NCBI RefSeq assembly: GCF_002013895.1
Contig: NZ_MAFQ01000003.1
Location: forward strand, 360,034-424,033
From: Mycobacteroides franklinii
Lineage (GTDB): Bacteria; Actinomycetota; Actinomycetes; Mycobacteriales; Mycobacteriaceae
Direction of reading: 5' to 3'
DNA length: 64,000 bases
Shown here: positions 35,792 to 44,836 of the stretch, piece after piece
How the letters are laid out: each line of letters begins with the position of its first letter
Position numbering within the stretch: position 1 is the first letter of the stretch
Position numbers and translations under genes: made by a program
The notes under the pieces: generated by a model
What the model was told of the DNA's origin: nothing
The model's input: only the letters and a program-made list of their open reading frames with translations
The model's database searches: none

Positions 35792-36864
35792 TCCGATTCG
35801 GCAGCCAGCAGCTCGGCCAGGAATGCGTCGGCTGTGGGTGCGGCCAGACGGGCGCGCGCGAATGCCCGGACCCGATCCCGCAACTCGCCCGATTCGGCAG
35901 CGCCCCCGGCCCCCACACTGATCTCCGTCGCCGACCAGTCGGCGTCCCAGGCCCGCGCCTCGTCGACGGGCTGTCCGTCGGCGTCGAGCACCGGCAGCGC
36001 CGCACCACCCGTGGCATCCAACACGCCGACCGCATGAAAAGGCCCGCAACGCAACGAGACCGGAATGCCCGCGGCCGAGTCGGGGCCGGATACCGCCGCC
36101 CGCAATCGTGCGGTGACCGCCGCCCCCTCCGAGACCACCGCCCAGTCCAGATTACGTTCGGCCGCGTCAAAGACCCCCGGCGGCACAACCGACCAGGCGA
36201 TGGTCACATCGCCCGTCGCAATCGCGCCCGGCGACGGAGATCCGTCTGCGCGACCAGCGGCCAGTGCATAATCCTCGCGCCGCGCGACCCCGACGTCCTG
36301 TGCCGCCCACTCCAGTCCCATCTCATCGGCCAGGTCTCGGCACTGCGCCACGAGCACCTCCACTCGGGGGTCACGACGGGAAGCCAATGCCACGCCGCGC
36401 GGTGCCAACAGGCCGGCCACATCGGCGTCCAGCGTGTCGTCGGTGAAATAGTCTTCGGCTGCCGCGGTCAGCACCGCGACCTCCGCATCAAGCACCCCAC
36501 GGTCCAGCACGGTGATGCCGTCGCGGCGACTGGCCGGCCACCACCGCCGAAGCCAATGCCCCAGCGCCAACCGTCGCAAGGAGTCCGCCGACCCTGGCAG
36601 CACGGAGACCGACGGCAGCTCGATCATCCTCGCGGGATCAGCATCGCGCAGTGCCTCGATGACCGCGACGTGACCTGTCTCGCCGAGAATTCGCCACATC
36701 CAGTCGGCCCGGGCCGCGTCGGTGAAGCTCATCACCGGCGACCGCGACGGCTCGTCAACCGGCCACGACAACACCGCGCCGCTCACTTCCAGGACCGCCA
36801 CCGCAGGAATCGGGGCTGGGGCGGCTCCCGTTGTCCACAAACCGGATTCGTTGATAAGCCTCAT
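35785..36864 (-). CDS. Hypothetical protein of the CHAT/TPR locus
   Basis: 359 residues, no membrane segment, no motif I recognise. An N-terminal region contains PAVAVLEVSGAVLSWPVD, a middle part is helical (RDPRVEVLVAQCRDLADEM), and the last ~130 residues look beta-rich with VTIAWSVVPPGVFDAAER and LRCGPFHAVGVLDATGG. The ATG overlaps the stop of the upstream 441-residue protein by 4 bases, so the two are a translational pair. The pairing and position beside the CHAT and TPR genes are the only clues to its role. Confidence 0.72.
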   Translation of the reverse strand: MRLINESGLWTTGAAPAPIPAVAVLEVSGAVLSWPVDEPSRSPVMSFTDAARADWMWRILGETGHVAVIEALRDADPARMIELPSVSVLPGSADSLRRLALGHWLRRWWPASRRDGITVLDRGVLDAEVAVLTAAAEDYFTDDTLDADVAGLLAPRGVALASRRDPRVEVLVAQCRDLADEMGLEWAAQDVGVARREDYALAAGRADGSPSPGAIATGDVTIAWSVVPPGVFDAAERNLDWAVVSEGAAVTARLRAAVSGPDSAAGIPVSLRCGPFHAVGVLDATGGAALPVLDADGQPVDEARAWDADWSATEISVGAGGAAESGELRDRVRAFARARLAAPTADAFLAELLAAESDY

Positions 36865-38186
36865 CCGGCGGCCCGCAATTCCAGCATGGCTTTGATGCGC
36901 TGCCGGTGGTCCAGGCTCACCGAGCGGGCCGCGCCCTCCAGCAGCGACCGCAGATCATCGACGTCACCGCAGGATTCCTGCCAGACATCGCGACCGTGCA
37001 ATCTGGCCCACAACCGGCTCAGATAGGGCCGCGCGAAAGCTGCCAGGTCGTCGACCACCTGTCGCTGCCGCGGGTGAATGGCCCCACCTGCCGCGAGATA
37101 GCGCCGTGCGTGCATCACGTAGGCCTCTTTCACCAGCCGAGCCTGCACCCGTCCGGACAGCTCATAGCGCGTCGACACCGAATCACCAAGCGGCCGTAGA
37201 TCCGTCGCCATCTCAACCCCAGCCACCAGGGCAGCCTGTTTGTCCTCACCCATCAGGCCCCATGGGGCGCAAGCCCTATCGACCTCCTCGGCGCACAGCA
37301 GTGGGACATCGGGCAGCTCATCACGATCCAGTGCCCGGCGAAGCGTGGCGCGCACCCGATCCACCACACTGCGATCCATCGGGCGATCACCTCCCGCATC
37401 CCCATCGATGGCCGGAGGTCTTTGCGGTTCAACCGAACTCAATCCGATCTCGACAATCGACCACGGCACAGTGGCGGCGCCATGAACGCTTGCCCCTAGG
37501 TTGTACGGTGTGGCATCGGCAATCAACGCCGTCCAAACCCGTTGGCGCGCAGTCACCTCACGATGGCTAACGGCAGCACCGAGTACCGTGACCAGACCGG
37601 TGAAGAAAGGTCCGGTGATGGTGCCGTCGGGCCGCACATCGCGCCAGCTTCGGTCCCGCAGTGAGGCAAGTCTGGCGACCACGGCGGGGTCCTCGACATG
37701 GCGATTGAGCACCTCGATCGCCGTACGGTCCCGGCCGCGGTGCAGATCGTGCAGAACCTCCGTCGCCGTGTGCTGATCTTCCTTCTGCGGAACGCCTTTA
37801 GTGACGGCCAGTTCGAAACATACCGGGAAATAGAGCTCTTGCGCGTTGCCGGTGGTAATGCGCAGCCTGCGCCGCTCGGCCTTCAGCATCACGAACCAGT
37901 CCGCCGTCGCCCTCAATTGCGGACCATGTCCCACGATCAGGGTGTGCATGGCGGCGGCCACCTCAGGGGCCAGCACCGGGGCTGAGTAGGACGTGTTGCT
38001 GCGCAGCCGCAGTACCAGCGGGTCGAGGATCCGTTTCACCGTCCGGCGCAGCGGCCCGCCGTCGTCGGCGCTCAGTACCTCGACACCGGAACCGATCGCA
38101 CGCCATGCCCGGTCGATCACGGCACGGCGCGGCACGGCCGATTGCACCCTGACGGCGCCCTCGGACGTTGCCGACCCGATACTCAT
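36861..38186 (-). CDS. Hypothetical protein of the CHAT/TPR locus
   Basis: 441 residues, Arg-rich and probably soluble. Segments such as TATEVLHDLHRGRDRTAIEVLNRH and RQRVWTALIADATPYN suggest helical bundles; there is no enzyme motif I recognise. ATG preceded by TACCCT at 7 nt (leaderless arrangement). It is followed directly by the 359-residue protein with a 4-base overlap. It is divergent from the 143-residue protein and faces the CHAT operon across it. Confidence 0.72.
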   Translation of the reverse strand: MSIGSATSEGAVRVQSAVPRRAVIDRAWRAIGSGVEVLSADDGGPLRRTVKRILDPLVLRLRSNTSYSAPVLAPEVAAAMHTLIVGHGPQLRATADWFVMLKAERRRLRITTGNAQELYFPVCFELAVTKGVPQKEDQHTATEVLHDLHRGRDRTAIEVLNRHVEDPAVVARLASLRDRSWRDVRPDGTITGPFFTGLVTVLGAAVSHREVTARQRVWTALIADATPYNLGASVHGAATVPWSIVEIGLSSVEPQRPPAIDGDAGGDRPMDRSVVDRVRATLRRALDRDELPDVPLLCAEEVDRACAPWGLMGEDKQAALVAGVEMATDLRPLGDSVSTRYELSGRVQARLVKEAYVMHARRYLAAGGAIHPRQRQVVDDLAAFARPYLSRLWARLHGRDVWQESCGDVDDLRSLLEGAARSVSLDHRQRIKAMLELRAAG

Positions 38187-38193
38187 CCTGACA

Positions 38194-38199
38194 AGGGTA
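38194..38199 (-). promoter_or_regulatory. -10 element for the two-gene hypothetical operon
   Basis: TACCCT (TANNNT) on the minus strand, 7 nt before the ATG at 38186. It has the same layout as the promoter of the TPR/CHAT pair. Confidence 0.4.
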
Positions 38200-38260
38200 A
38201 TCGCTGTCCGCAGAACAAAAGTTGGGTTCGGTAGCAGCCGGCCGGGTCGACGCTATCGAC

Positions 38261-38692
38261 ATGACCACAGGACTGTTTCCCGCCATTTCCCGAACCTTCG
38301 GTGGATGCGTCGCTTTACTGTGCGGCCGCCGGACAACGTGTGTCCATCCGGACGAGGAGGCCGACGAGCGCCTCGTCACGGTGGAGGAATTCGCCGCCGA
38401 GTTCGATCACCTGCTGATCCGCAAGCGGTTGTTGACCGCGGCGCAGCGCGCGATGATCGATGGGGGCACCCGCTCCCGCGGAGTCGTCACCGGCATGAAC
38501 GCCACCGGTCCGGGCCGCGAAGTGCAATTGGATCTCATGGTGACCAGGCCGGACGGCGGCCAGTTCCCGGTACGCGAAACCGCGGTGATACCGGCGTCCA
38601 CCCTGCCGAAGATGGCGCCGGGCAGCGTGATCGACGCGTACTACCGGCCAGGGGACCACAGCATCATCGCGGTACGGGTGCGCGCCGGCTGA
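38261..38692 (+). CDS. Small hypothetical protein beside the CHAT gene
   Basis: 143 residues from the ATG at 38261; a TTG at 38222 would add 13. A Cys-containing hydrophobic stretch (FGGCVALLCG) near the N-terminus is followed by a helical segment and a beta-rich C-terminus ending in PGSVIDAYYRPGDHSIIAV, which resembles the small beta-barrel in DUF3592-type proteins. It is the only plus-strand gene of the locus and ends 1 base before the CHAT stop. Function unknown. Confidence 0.6.
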   Translation: MTTGLFPAISRTFGGCVALLCGRRTTCVHPDEEADERLVTVEEFAAEFDHLLIRKRLLTAAQRAMIDGGTRSRGVVTGMNATGPGREVQLDLMVTRPDGGQFPVRETAVIPASTLPKMAPGSVIDAYYRPGDHSIIAVRVRAG

Positions 38693-38693
38693 T

Positions 38694-39896
38694 CTAGCGG
38701 GCACCGTCGACGGCGAAACTGACCACGGCCGCCCAGTGCAATGGACTCGCCGCATGGTCGCCGCCACGCCAGCGCCGCAATCGGGCCCGCTGCCAACGGT
38801 TCACCGCGCGGCCGGCATCCTCATCACAGTGCGCACTGTCTATCTCAGCGACCGTATCTGCCATGGGATCCTCTGTGTACGAACAGAATTGTCGGTATGC
38901 CGCAGTAGTCGGCAACGACCACAGGGTCGCGGTCACCAACTCCGCACCACCCAAGATCATCGCCGCGGCGAGCCCGGTCGCCTCATCGAAGCGGTAATCG
39001 CCTCCCGACGAACACGCCAACAGCGCCACTCGCGGCGGGACCGGAAACTGCGCGGCCATCATGTCTGCCGCAGTCAACGGGCGATCCTCAGCCAGATGCA
39101 GGGCGGCCCGCTCAGCGTGGCCGACGGCGCCCTCTGCCGCACTGGCGTGCCCGACATAGAACAGCCGGGAGGGTTCCTGTGCACACGCGTGCGCAAGCCA
39201 GTGGCGATCGATATCGCCCCGGCGGAACAGTTCTACCGGTGCACCGACCGCGGGCAGCACCCGACGTTCGTCCATCAGCTCGCCGAAATGACGGGTCAGC
39301 GCACCCTCCAGAGCGGGGCGACCCAGCACCGAGCCCAATGTCGAATCCGGTCGCTGTCCGGGAATCCGCGGGTCCAGCAGCAGCACCGCCGGGCCGTCCC
39401 TGTGCTCTCGCCAGCGCACCGACCGGCGCGGCGCATGAACGATGTTCGGCGGCACCGCCATCAGAACGTCGACCAGTTCCATCAATCGAAAACCATCCGG
39501 ACCCGGCATCGCCAGCTGCCCCCAGGGCACCCGCGCCAATTTCGGGCTGGGGGTCACGAACAGCACAGCCCGCTGAGATGCGGTACGCCTGGACAATTCG
39601 GACAACAAGGTCCAGCCGTCGTCGGCCACCAACTCGGACCCCAGCGCACCGGCAAGCTCGAATTCGGCATCCGGGCTGGCGAACGCCCCGGTGGTCAACG
39701 CGCGTTCGATGGCGATGAGCGCTGTCTCGGCGCCGCACGGATCCGGCAAGGCGGAATCGAGTGCGTCGCAGACCGTTTTCAGGGGCTGCTGCTGGATAAC
39801 CCAGGTCACCGTGCGATCCGGCTCCCCCACTACCCGCAGGCTGGCGTAGGTGGCGATGCCCACATCAGCGAATCGCAACACCAAGGTGTCTGTCAT
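38694..39896 (-). CDS. CHAT-domain (caspase-like) protease
   Basis: 400 residues from the ATG at 39896, which overlaps the TPR gene stop (ATGA). The C-terminal ~250 residues form a CHAT domain: the catalytic His in LFYVGHAS is residue 250 and the catalytic Cys in ALLACSSGGD is residue 295, followed by the helix GLAAAMILGGAELVTATLW. The N-terminal ~110 residues (LRFADVGIATYASLRV start) form a separate helical/strand region. CHAT proteases include separase-like and defence-linked enzymes that cut protein targets when a partner senses a signal. The coupled TPR protein is the obvious partner (inference). Confidence 0.85.
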   Translation of the reverse strand: MTDTLVLRFADVGIATYASLRVVGEPDRTVTWVIQQQPLKTVCDALDSALPDPCGAETALIAIERALTTGAFASPDAEFELAGALGSELVADDGWTLLSELSRRTASQRAVLFVTPSPKLARVPWGQLAMPGPDGFRLMELVDVLMAVPPNIVHAPRRSVRWREHRDGPAVLLLDPRIPGQRPDSTLGSVLGRPALEGALTRHFGELMDERRVLPAVGAPVELFRRGDIDRHWLAHACAQEPSRLFYVGHASAAEGAVGHAERAALHLAEDRPLTAADMMAAQFPVPPRVALLACSSGGDYRFDEATGLAAAMILGGAELVTATLWSLPTTAAYRQFCSYTEDPMADTVAEIDSAHCDEDAGRAVNRWQRARLRRWRGGDHAASPLHWAAVVSFAVDGAR

Positions 39897-41578
39897 GGCC
39901 AGGTCGACCATTCGTCGTCGACGGCGGTCACCTCGCGGCCGTACCGCTGCCGGGCCAACTCTCGATAACTACTCATGATCTGATCACCGGCAGGGTCCAT
40001 CCGCAGCGGTGGCAGCGGCCCCAAGCGGGTGAGCCCGCCGTCCGCTTGCACCGGGGGTGCCGCGGCGACCAGCGCCAGGTCGCCCTCGACGGGAACCGCC
40101 GCGGTGGCGGTCCAAGCCCACGCGCCGGCGGTCGGACCCGACGGAGCATCGCTCACCTCGGTGGTGAAAGCACCTCGTGCGCTGTGATATTCGATCAACT
40201 CACTGACAAGCGCAGCGTTGTCCCATTCCTTGGCGACCGCGAAGGCGCCCGCCAGCATCGGCGCCGAAACGCACCTGGCCCAGCGCATCCGCGCTCCCGC
40301 ATCGGCGATGACATAGCGCACCGCATCGACCGCCAAGGCCGCCGGGACCTTGAGGTCCGCGGCCTGTTCAAGCTTGGACATCGCACTCCGGTATCCCGTG
40401 CTGCCGGGCTCACCAGACACCGTGCCCGCGCCGGGGTCCAGGCCCAGGTCTGCGAGCGCGTCGGCACGCCAGATGTTGCCCAGCTGATCATCGAGACGCG
40501 CGTACTGCAGCCAGCTGCGCCGCGGATAGGCGTCCAGCAGTTCCCGGGCCTGCGCTACCTTCTCCGATGCCGCGGCGAAATCACCGCGCAGAATCGCGAT
40601 CCAGCTGCGCTGTAACAGAATTCGGTGAATGTGCAGTGGTTTTTCGATCTCGCGCCAGTGCCGCTCTGCGTGGCCCCAACATTCGTCGGCCTCCTCCAGC
40701 GCGCCCATCCTGAATCTGATCAGCCCGAAGTACAGCCAGCTGCGGGACACGTCGTGCGCCCGGACATGCTCGGCGATCGCGGGGTATGCCTGGTGGACCA
40801 GCGTCTGAGTTTCGGCGATATCGCCGTCGGCCCACCGGGCCGCCGCGCGTTCCAGCTGCGCCCGCGCGCAGGCCAAACGCCAGTCCCTGGCGCCGGCCCG
40901 CGCCTCGGCCCGGCGTAGCCACGGTTGCGCCTCGTCGAGCCTGCCGGTCTCCACACAGAACCGTCCATAGGAGAGCGCGCCGTTGACGAACAGGTGATCG
41001 GACTCGGGGTCGCCCTGGCGCGCGTACTCCTCGAGCCTGTCGAGAACCTCGGCCCACACCGGAACCGAGTCCGCGTACATGTCGTCGTCGCATAGACCCC
41101 GGGCAATCAGGATCCTGGCGTAACAGATGAGGCCGTGGTGCTCGGCAACCAAGTCCTCGAAGTCCCCGCCGGTCTCGATCAGTGTCTGCAGGTGCGCGGC
41201 GGCGCCCGGGTGGTCGCCGTTGGCGGCGGCGAGTCCGGTGGCAAGAAATTCCGCACGCCGGGTATACCGGCTGATCAGGTGGTCGATCTCGTCATCGGAC
41301 ATGGTGACCTGTGCGGCAAGATCGGGCCGGCGACCCGCGCGGATTTCCGCATAGGTGCCCAGGCACTCGCGGATGCGCCGGACGCCTTCGACCACGCCGT
41401 CGTAGGCGGTGCGCACCAGGTAGATCTCGGCGAGCTGAGCCAGCACCTCACACGCGAGGTCATCGCGATCGGTCTCCTCGGCCTGCGCCAGCAGCCGCAG
41501 CAGGATCTCCTTGGCGGATTCTTCCTGGGCCGCCAACGCCAAGTGACGGGCGCGCTGCAGATCGCCGATGATCGTCAC
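39893..41578 (-). CDS. TPR-like helical-repeat protein coupled to the CHAT protease
   Basis: 561 residues from the GTG at 41578. Almost the whole chain to ~400 is a run of helix pairs with TPR character, for example HLALAAQEESAKEILLRLL, FCVETGRLDEAQPWLRRAE and IRFRMGALEEADECWGHAE. A different C-terminal part follows. The GTG is chosen because TACTAT lies 6 nt before it; the frame is open for 12 more codons into the terminator of the previous gene. TPR proteins commonly hold or gate CHAT proteases. No enzyme motif is seen. Confidence 0.8.
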   Translation of the reverse strand: MTIIGDLQRARHLALAAQEESAKEILLRLLAQAEETDRDDLACEVLAQLAEIYLVRTAYDGVVEGVRRIRECLGTYAEIRAGRRPDLAAQVTMSDDEIDHLISRYTRRAEFLATGLAAANGDHPGAAAHLQTLIETGGDFEDLVAEHHGLICYARILIARGLCDDDMYADSVPVWAEVLDRLEEYARQGDPESDHLFVNGALSYGRFCVETGRLDEAQPWLRRAEARAGARDWRLACARAQLERAAARWADGDIAETQTLVHQAYPAIAEHVRAHDVSRSWLYFGLIRFRMGALEEADECWGHAERHWREIEKPLHIHRILLQRSWIAILRGDFAAASEKVAQARELLDAYPRRSWLQYARLDDQLGNIWRADALADLGLDPGAGTVSGEPGSTGYRSAMSKLEQAADLKVPAALAVDAVRYVIADAGARMRWARCVSAPMLAGAFAVAKEWDNAALVSELIEYHSARGAFTTEVSDAPSGPTAGAWAWTATAAVPVEGDLALVAAAPPVQADGGLTRLGPLPPLRMDPAGDQIMSSYRELARQRYGREVTAVDDEWSTWP

Positions 41579-41584
41579 CTCCGA

Positions 41585-41590
41585 ATAGTA
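41585..41590 (-). promoter_or_regulatory. -10 element for the TPR/CHAT operon
   Basis: TACTAT (TANNNT) on the minus strand, 6 nt before the GTG. It touches the terminator of the upstream lipoprotein gene, so the operon promoter overlaps that terminator. Confidence 0.45.
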
Positions 41591-41628
41591 AAAAGCGGCG
41601 GGCGCACCATGCACGCCCGCCGCTTTTT
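41590..41628. terminator. Strong intrinsic terminator after the LpqH-like gene
   Basis: Perfect 15-bp arms (41590-41604, 41614-41628) start and end with five A/T bases around a 9-base loop. It works in both directions in principle and stands 8 bases after the lipoprotein gene stop. Confidence 0.88.
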
Positions 41629-41635
41629 CCTGATG

Positions 41636-42097
41636 TCAGCCGCAGCTCACCTTGATGGTGAACGGCTTGGTGATCATGCCGGCCATCGGGTTCTTGATGT
41701 CGGCACCCGAAGCCTCGCCGCTGATGGTGTACGTCTTTCCGTCGACCTTGACATCGGCGGAGCCGACCTTCGCACCCATGCCCTCGCTGACTGCCAGCGC
41801 GGCGCCGTCGTACACCAGCCCCAGCGATGTCACCTTGGGAGTCGCCTCGTCGGTCATGACGACGCCCAGACCCTGCTGGCCGTTGATGGCGCCGCTGGCC
41901 ACGTTGATATTGCCGCCCTGCTTGACGCAGGTCACCGACTTGAGATCCAGCCCCGCCAGGTCCTTACCGTCCACCTTCACCTCGGCGCCGCTGCCGGAGC
42001 TCACCTGCGAACCGCCGCCCGGCTTATCGGTCGAGCAGCCGACCACTACCGCACCGGCGGCAAGAAGTCCCATGGCGCCCACGATTACACGATTCAT
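41636..42097 (-). CDS. LpqH-family (19-kDa type) lipoprotein
   Basis: 153 residues. The signal peptide ends in the lipobox VVGC (Cys21). The mature part has CVKQGGNINVASG, GVVMTDEATPKVTSLGLVYDG and a C-terminal KVSCG, giving the two cysteines and the fold typical of LpqH, an abundant surface lipoprotein and TLR2 ligand. A second ATG just upstream (42100) is possible; GAAGGG precedes both. Followed by a strong terminator. Confidence 0.88.
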   Translation of the reverse strand: MNRVIVGAMGLLAAGAVVVGCSTDKPGGGSQVSSGSGAEVKVDGKDLAGLDLKSVTCVKQGGNINVASGAINGQQGLGVVMTDEATPKVTSLGLVYDGAALAVSEGMGAKVGSADVKVDGKTYTISGEASGADIKNPMAGMITKPFTIKVSCG

Positions 42098-42217
42098 CAT
42101 TCGTCCCTTCGTCGTCCGTCGCCCCGATGGCTCCGCGATGACACAAGTGAAGGCGCGCCGATCCACTACCGATCCCAAGAAATACCGATTACCGCAGGCA
42201 GCGCCCTTCCAGGCACC

Positions 42218-43054
42218 ATGGACACCGTGGCCGTCTCCCCCGCTCCCCGTCGCGCTGGGCCCCCTCCCGCCACCCGCCCACAGGGGGCCATCACCCGCGG
42301 TACCACGGGGATCAACCGGCTGCGCCGCAGCGACCGCTGGCTCGTCCACCATGACGCGGTGCGTTCGGCGCTCGACAGCGCCCCTGACCCGCTGGTGGTG
42401 GACCTGGGGTACGGCGCCATGCCCAACACCACACTGGAGCTGGCCGCTCGGCTGCGCACCGTGCGGTCCGATATCCGGGTGGTCGGGCTGGAGATTGATC
42501 CGCAGCGGGTGGTACCGGCGCGCGACGGGGTCCACTTCGGCCTTGGCGGGTTCGAGTTGGCAGGCCACACACCGGTTCTGGTGCGTGCGTTCAATGTATT
42601 GCGCCAGTACTCGGAGTCGGAAGTGGCGGACGCCTGGGCGGCGATGACGACGCGGCTCGCGCCGGGCGGGCTGATCATCGAGGGCACCTGCGATGAACTC
42701 GGCCGCCGCTGCGCATGGCTGCTTCTCGACGCATCCGGCCCCCGGACGCTCACCCTGGCCTGCGATCCCTTCGATATCGACAGGCCATCCGATTTGGCCG
42801 AACGGTTACCGAAAGCCCTTATCCACCACAACGTTCCGGGCCAACCCATCCACGATCTACTTGCGGCCGCCGACCGGCAGTGGGCGGCCGCCGCCCCACA
42901 CGGCGTCTTCGGCCCCCGGGTCCGCTGGCGCATCATGCTGAAGTCACTGCGTGACAACGGATTTCCTGTCGAACAGCAGCGACGCCAAGTTCGTGACTGC
43001 ATCTTGACAACACCGTGGTCAGCGGTAGCCCCGGTAACTGGCCCATCCAGCTAG
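42218..43054 (+). CDS. Class I SAM-dependent methyltransferase-like protein
   Basis: 278 residues from the ATG at 42218. LVVDLGYGAMPNTTLELA (about residues 59-76) fits the SAM-binding motif I, followed by VVGLEIDP with the acidic residue and LAPGGLIIEGTCDE later. The substrate cannot be told. The end of the gene provides the promoter region of the nitrilase-family gene, whose -10 lies across its stop codon. The frame is open far upstream, but that overlaps the lipoprotein gene. Confidence 0.75.
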   Translation: MDTVAVSPAPRRAGPPPATRPQGAITRGTTGINRLRRSDRWLVHHDAVRSALDSAPDPLVVDLGYGAMPNTTLELAARLRTVRSDIRVVGLEIDPQRVVPARDGVHFGLGGFELAGHTPVLVRAFNVLRQYSESEVADAWAAMTTRLAPGGLIIEGTCDELGRRCAWLLLDASGPRTLTLACDPFDIDRPSDLAERLPKALIHHNVPGQPIHDLLAAADRQWAAAAPHGVFGPRVRWRIMLKSLRDNGFPVEQQRRQVRDCILTTPWSAVAPVTGPSS

Positions 43055-43057
43055 GCT
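43052..43057 (+). promoter_or_regulatory. -10 element for the nitrilase-family gene
   Basis: TAGGCT (TANNNT) overlaps the methyltransferase stop codon and ends 6 nt before the ATG at 43064. Confidence 0.4.
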
Positions 43058-43063
43058 GGACCC

Positions 43064-43852
43064 ATGCGGATTGTGTTGGCGCAGATCACCAGCAGTGCCG
43101 ATCCCACCGAGAACCTTGCCACGGTGGCGACCACGGTTCGGGACGCGGCCGTGCAGGGCGCCACCCTGGTCGTCTTCCCCGAGGCCACCATGTGCCGGTT
43201 CGGCGTGCCGCTGGGCCCAGTCGCCCAGCCGGTAGACGGTCGGTGGGCCGACGAGGTCCGCTCTATCGCACAGGAAGCGGGCCTGACCGTCGTCGTGGGG
43301 ATGTTCACTCCCGCCTCCGACGGCCGCGTACACAACACGCTGCTGGCCACCGGCCCCGGCGTCGACACGCACTACGACAAGATCCATCTGTACGACGCGT
43401 TCGGCTTCCGTGAATCGGCGACCGTCGCGCCCGGAAACGAGCCGGTGCTCATCACTGTCGACGGGGTGAGCGTCGGACTGACCACGTGCTACGACATCCG
43501 TTTCCCGGCCTTGTACACCGAGCTGGCATGTCGAGGCGCCCAGGTGATCACGGTCAGCGCATCCTGGGCTGCGGGAACCGGCAAATGGGATCAGTGGACA
43601 CTGCTGGCACGGGCGCGGGCGGCGGACTCGACATGTTTCGTGGCGGCGGCCGACCAGGCCTTACCAGCGCTCGAGACTCCGGCCAGCGGCTCGCCCACGG
43701 GAATCGGCGGCAGTCTGCTGGCCTCCCCGACGGGCGAACTCATCGCCCAGGCCGGTCCGGACCCTGAGCTCATCGTGGCGGACCTGAACCTCGACGCAGT
43801 CTCCGAGACCCGCAAGATCTTGCCGGTCCTTAACCCGTCCTCAGCCGAGTAG
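43064..43852 (+). CDS. Carbon-nitrogen hydrolase (nitrilase superfamily), Rv0480c homologue
   Basis: 262 residues. The Glu-Lys-Cys triad is visible: Glu in VFPEATM near 43, Lys in YDKIHLYDAFG near 106, Cys in TTCYDIRFP near 142. Such enzymes hydrolyse amides such as omega-amides or deaminated glutathione; the exact substrate is not known here. The position between the methyltransferase and the DUF2993 gene agrees with Rv0480c-Rv0479c. Confidence 0.92.
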   Translation: MRIVLAQITSSADPTENLATVATTVRDAAVQGATLVVFPEATMCRFGVPLGPVAQPVDGRWADEVRSIAQEAGLTVVVGMFTPASDGRVHNTLLATGPGVDTHYDKIHLYDAFGFRESATVAPGNEPVLITVDGVSVGLTTCYDIRFPALYTELACRGAQVITVSASWAAGTGKWDQWTLLARARAADSTCFVAAADQALPALETPASGSPTGIGGSLLASPTGELIAQAGPDPELIVADLNLDAVSETRKILPVLNPSSAE

Positions 43853-43867
43853 GGCACAATCGCGCGG

Positions 43868-44836
43868 GTGACGACACCGCCCCAGCCGCCGTTCGGCCCA
43901 CCCGGATCGACACCTTCCGAGCCTTCGCCGTGGCAACCGCCCGCGCAACAGGTTCCACCCCCTGCGCAGGACCAACAGGTTCCGCCCCCGGTGCAGGAGC
44001 AGTCACCGACCCTGCAGATCCCGGTGACGCCGCCCCCCGTCGAACCACCGCCGCCGCCGAGCGAACCAGGTCAGGCACCGGAACCGGGCTCGCCGAAGAA
44101 GGGCCGCGACTACAGGTCGCTGGTGCTCATCGCCGTCATCGTCGTCGCCGTGGTCTTGGCCGCCGTGCTCGGTATTGAGCTGTACGCCCGCCAGCGGACC
44201 AGCAGCGAGGTCAACGCGGCCACGTCATGCCTGGTGCAGGACGGCGCGACCGCCTCCTTCGGCCCGATGCCACTGGTGCTGCAGTACCTCGGCAATCACA
44301 TCGACAAGCTCACGATCAAGACCGCGGGCAACCAGATCGCACAGGCCAAGAAGATGACCGTCGCCATTACCGTGCGCGATGTCTCCCTCAATAAGACCGC
44401 CGACTCGCTCGGCACGATCGGCCAACTCGACGTCGAGGTGTCCTGGCCGACCGCCGGCATCACCGAGAGCGCCCGCGACCTCGTGCCGGGAATGCTCGGT
44501 TCGTTGGTGGGTGATGCCACCACGAATGAATCCACCGGCGAGATAACGCTGAGCGCCGCCGGAGGACTGGCACAGATCACCACCAAGCCCGTCATCAAGG
44601 ACGGGATGGTGACACTGCAGTCCGAGAACGTGTCCGCGTTCATCGGTCTGCCGCGCGAGATCATCCAGCCGGCACTGGACACCTTCTCCAAGGGCCTCGT
44701 CGGCGGCCAGTACCCGATGGGACTCAAGGCCCAAGAGGTGAAGGTCACCAACGACGGCATCACGGTGAAGCTGTCGAGCACCAATCAGCCGATGAAGCCG
44801 GTGGAGAATCCCTGCCTGCAGAACCTGTCGTTCTAG
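43868..44836 (+). CDS. Pro-rich DUF2993 (LmeA-like) membrane protein, Rv0479c homologue
   Basis: 322 residues. Residues 1-75 are Pro/Gln-rich and cytoplasmic, residues ~81-103 form one membrane segment ([20 protein letters not shown]), and the rest is an extracytoplasmic DUF2993 domain, related to LmeA, which supports mannan chain elongation in lipoglycans. GTG start, 15 bases after the hydrolase gene. The end overlaps deoC by 4 bases on the other strand. Confidence 0.85.
   Translation: MTTPPQPPFGPPGSTPSEPSPWQPPAQQVPPPAQDQQVPPPVQEQSPTLQIPVTPPPVEPPPPPSEPGQAPEPGSPKKGRDYRSLVLIAVIVVAVVLAAVLGIELYARQRTSSEVNAATSCLVQDGATASFGPMPLVLQYLGNHIDKLTIKTAGNQIAQAKKMTVAITVRDVSLNKTADSLGTIGQLDVEVSWPTAGITESARDLVPGMLGSLVGDATTNESTGEITLSAAGGLAQITTKPVIKDGMVTLQSENVSAFIGLPREIIQPALDTFSKGLVGGQYPMGLKAQEVKVTNDGITVKLSSTNQPMKPVENPCLQNLSF

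Noticed and set aside
41135..42217. Long plus-strand frame upstream of the methyltransferase
   Set aside because: It lies opposite the TPR and LpqH-like genes, which have clear family features; the methyltransferase starts at 42218.
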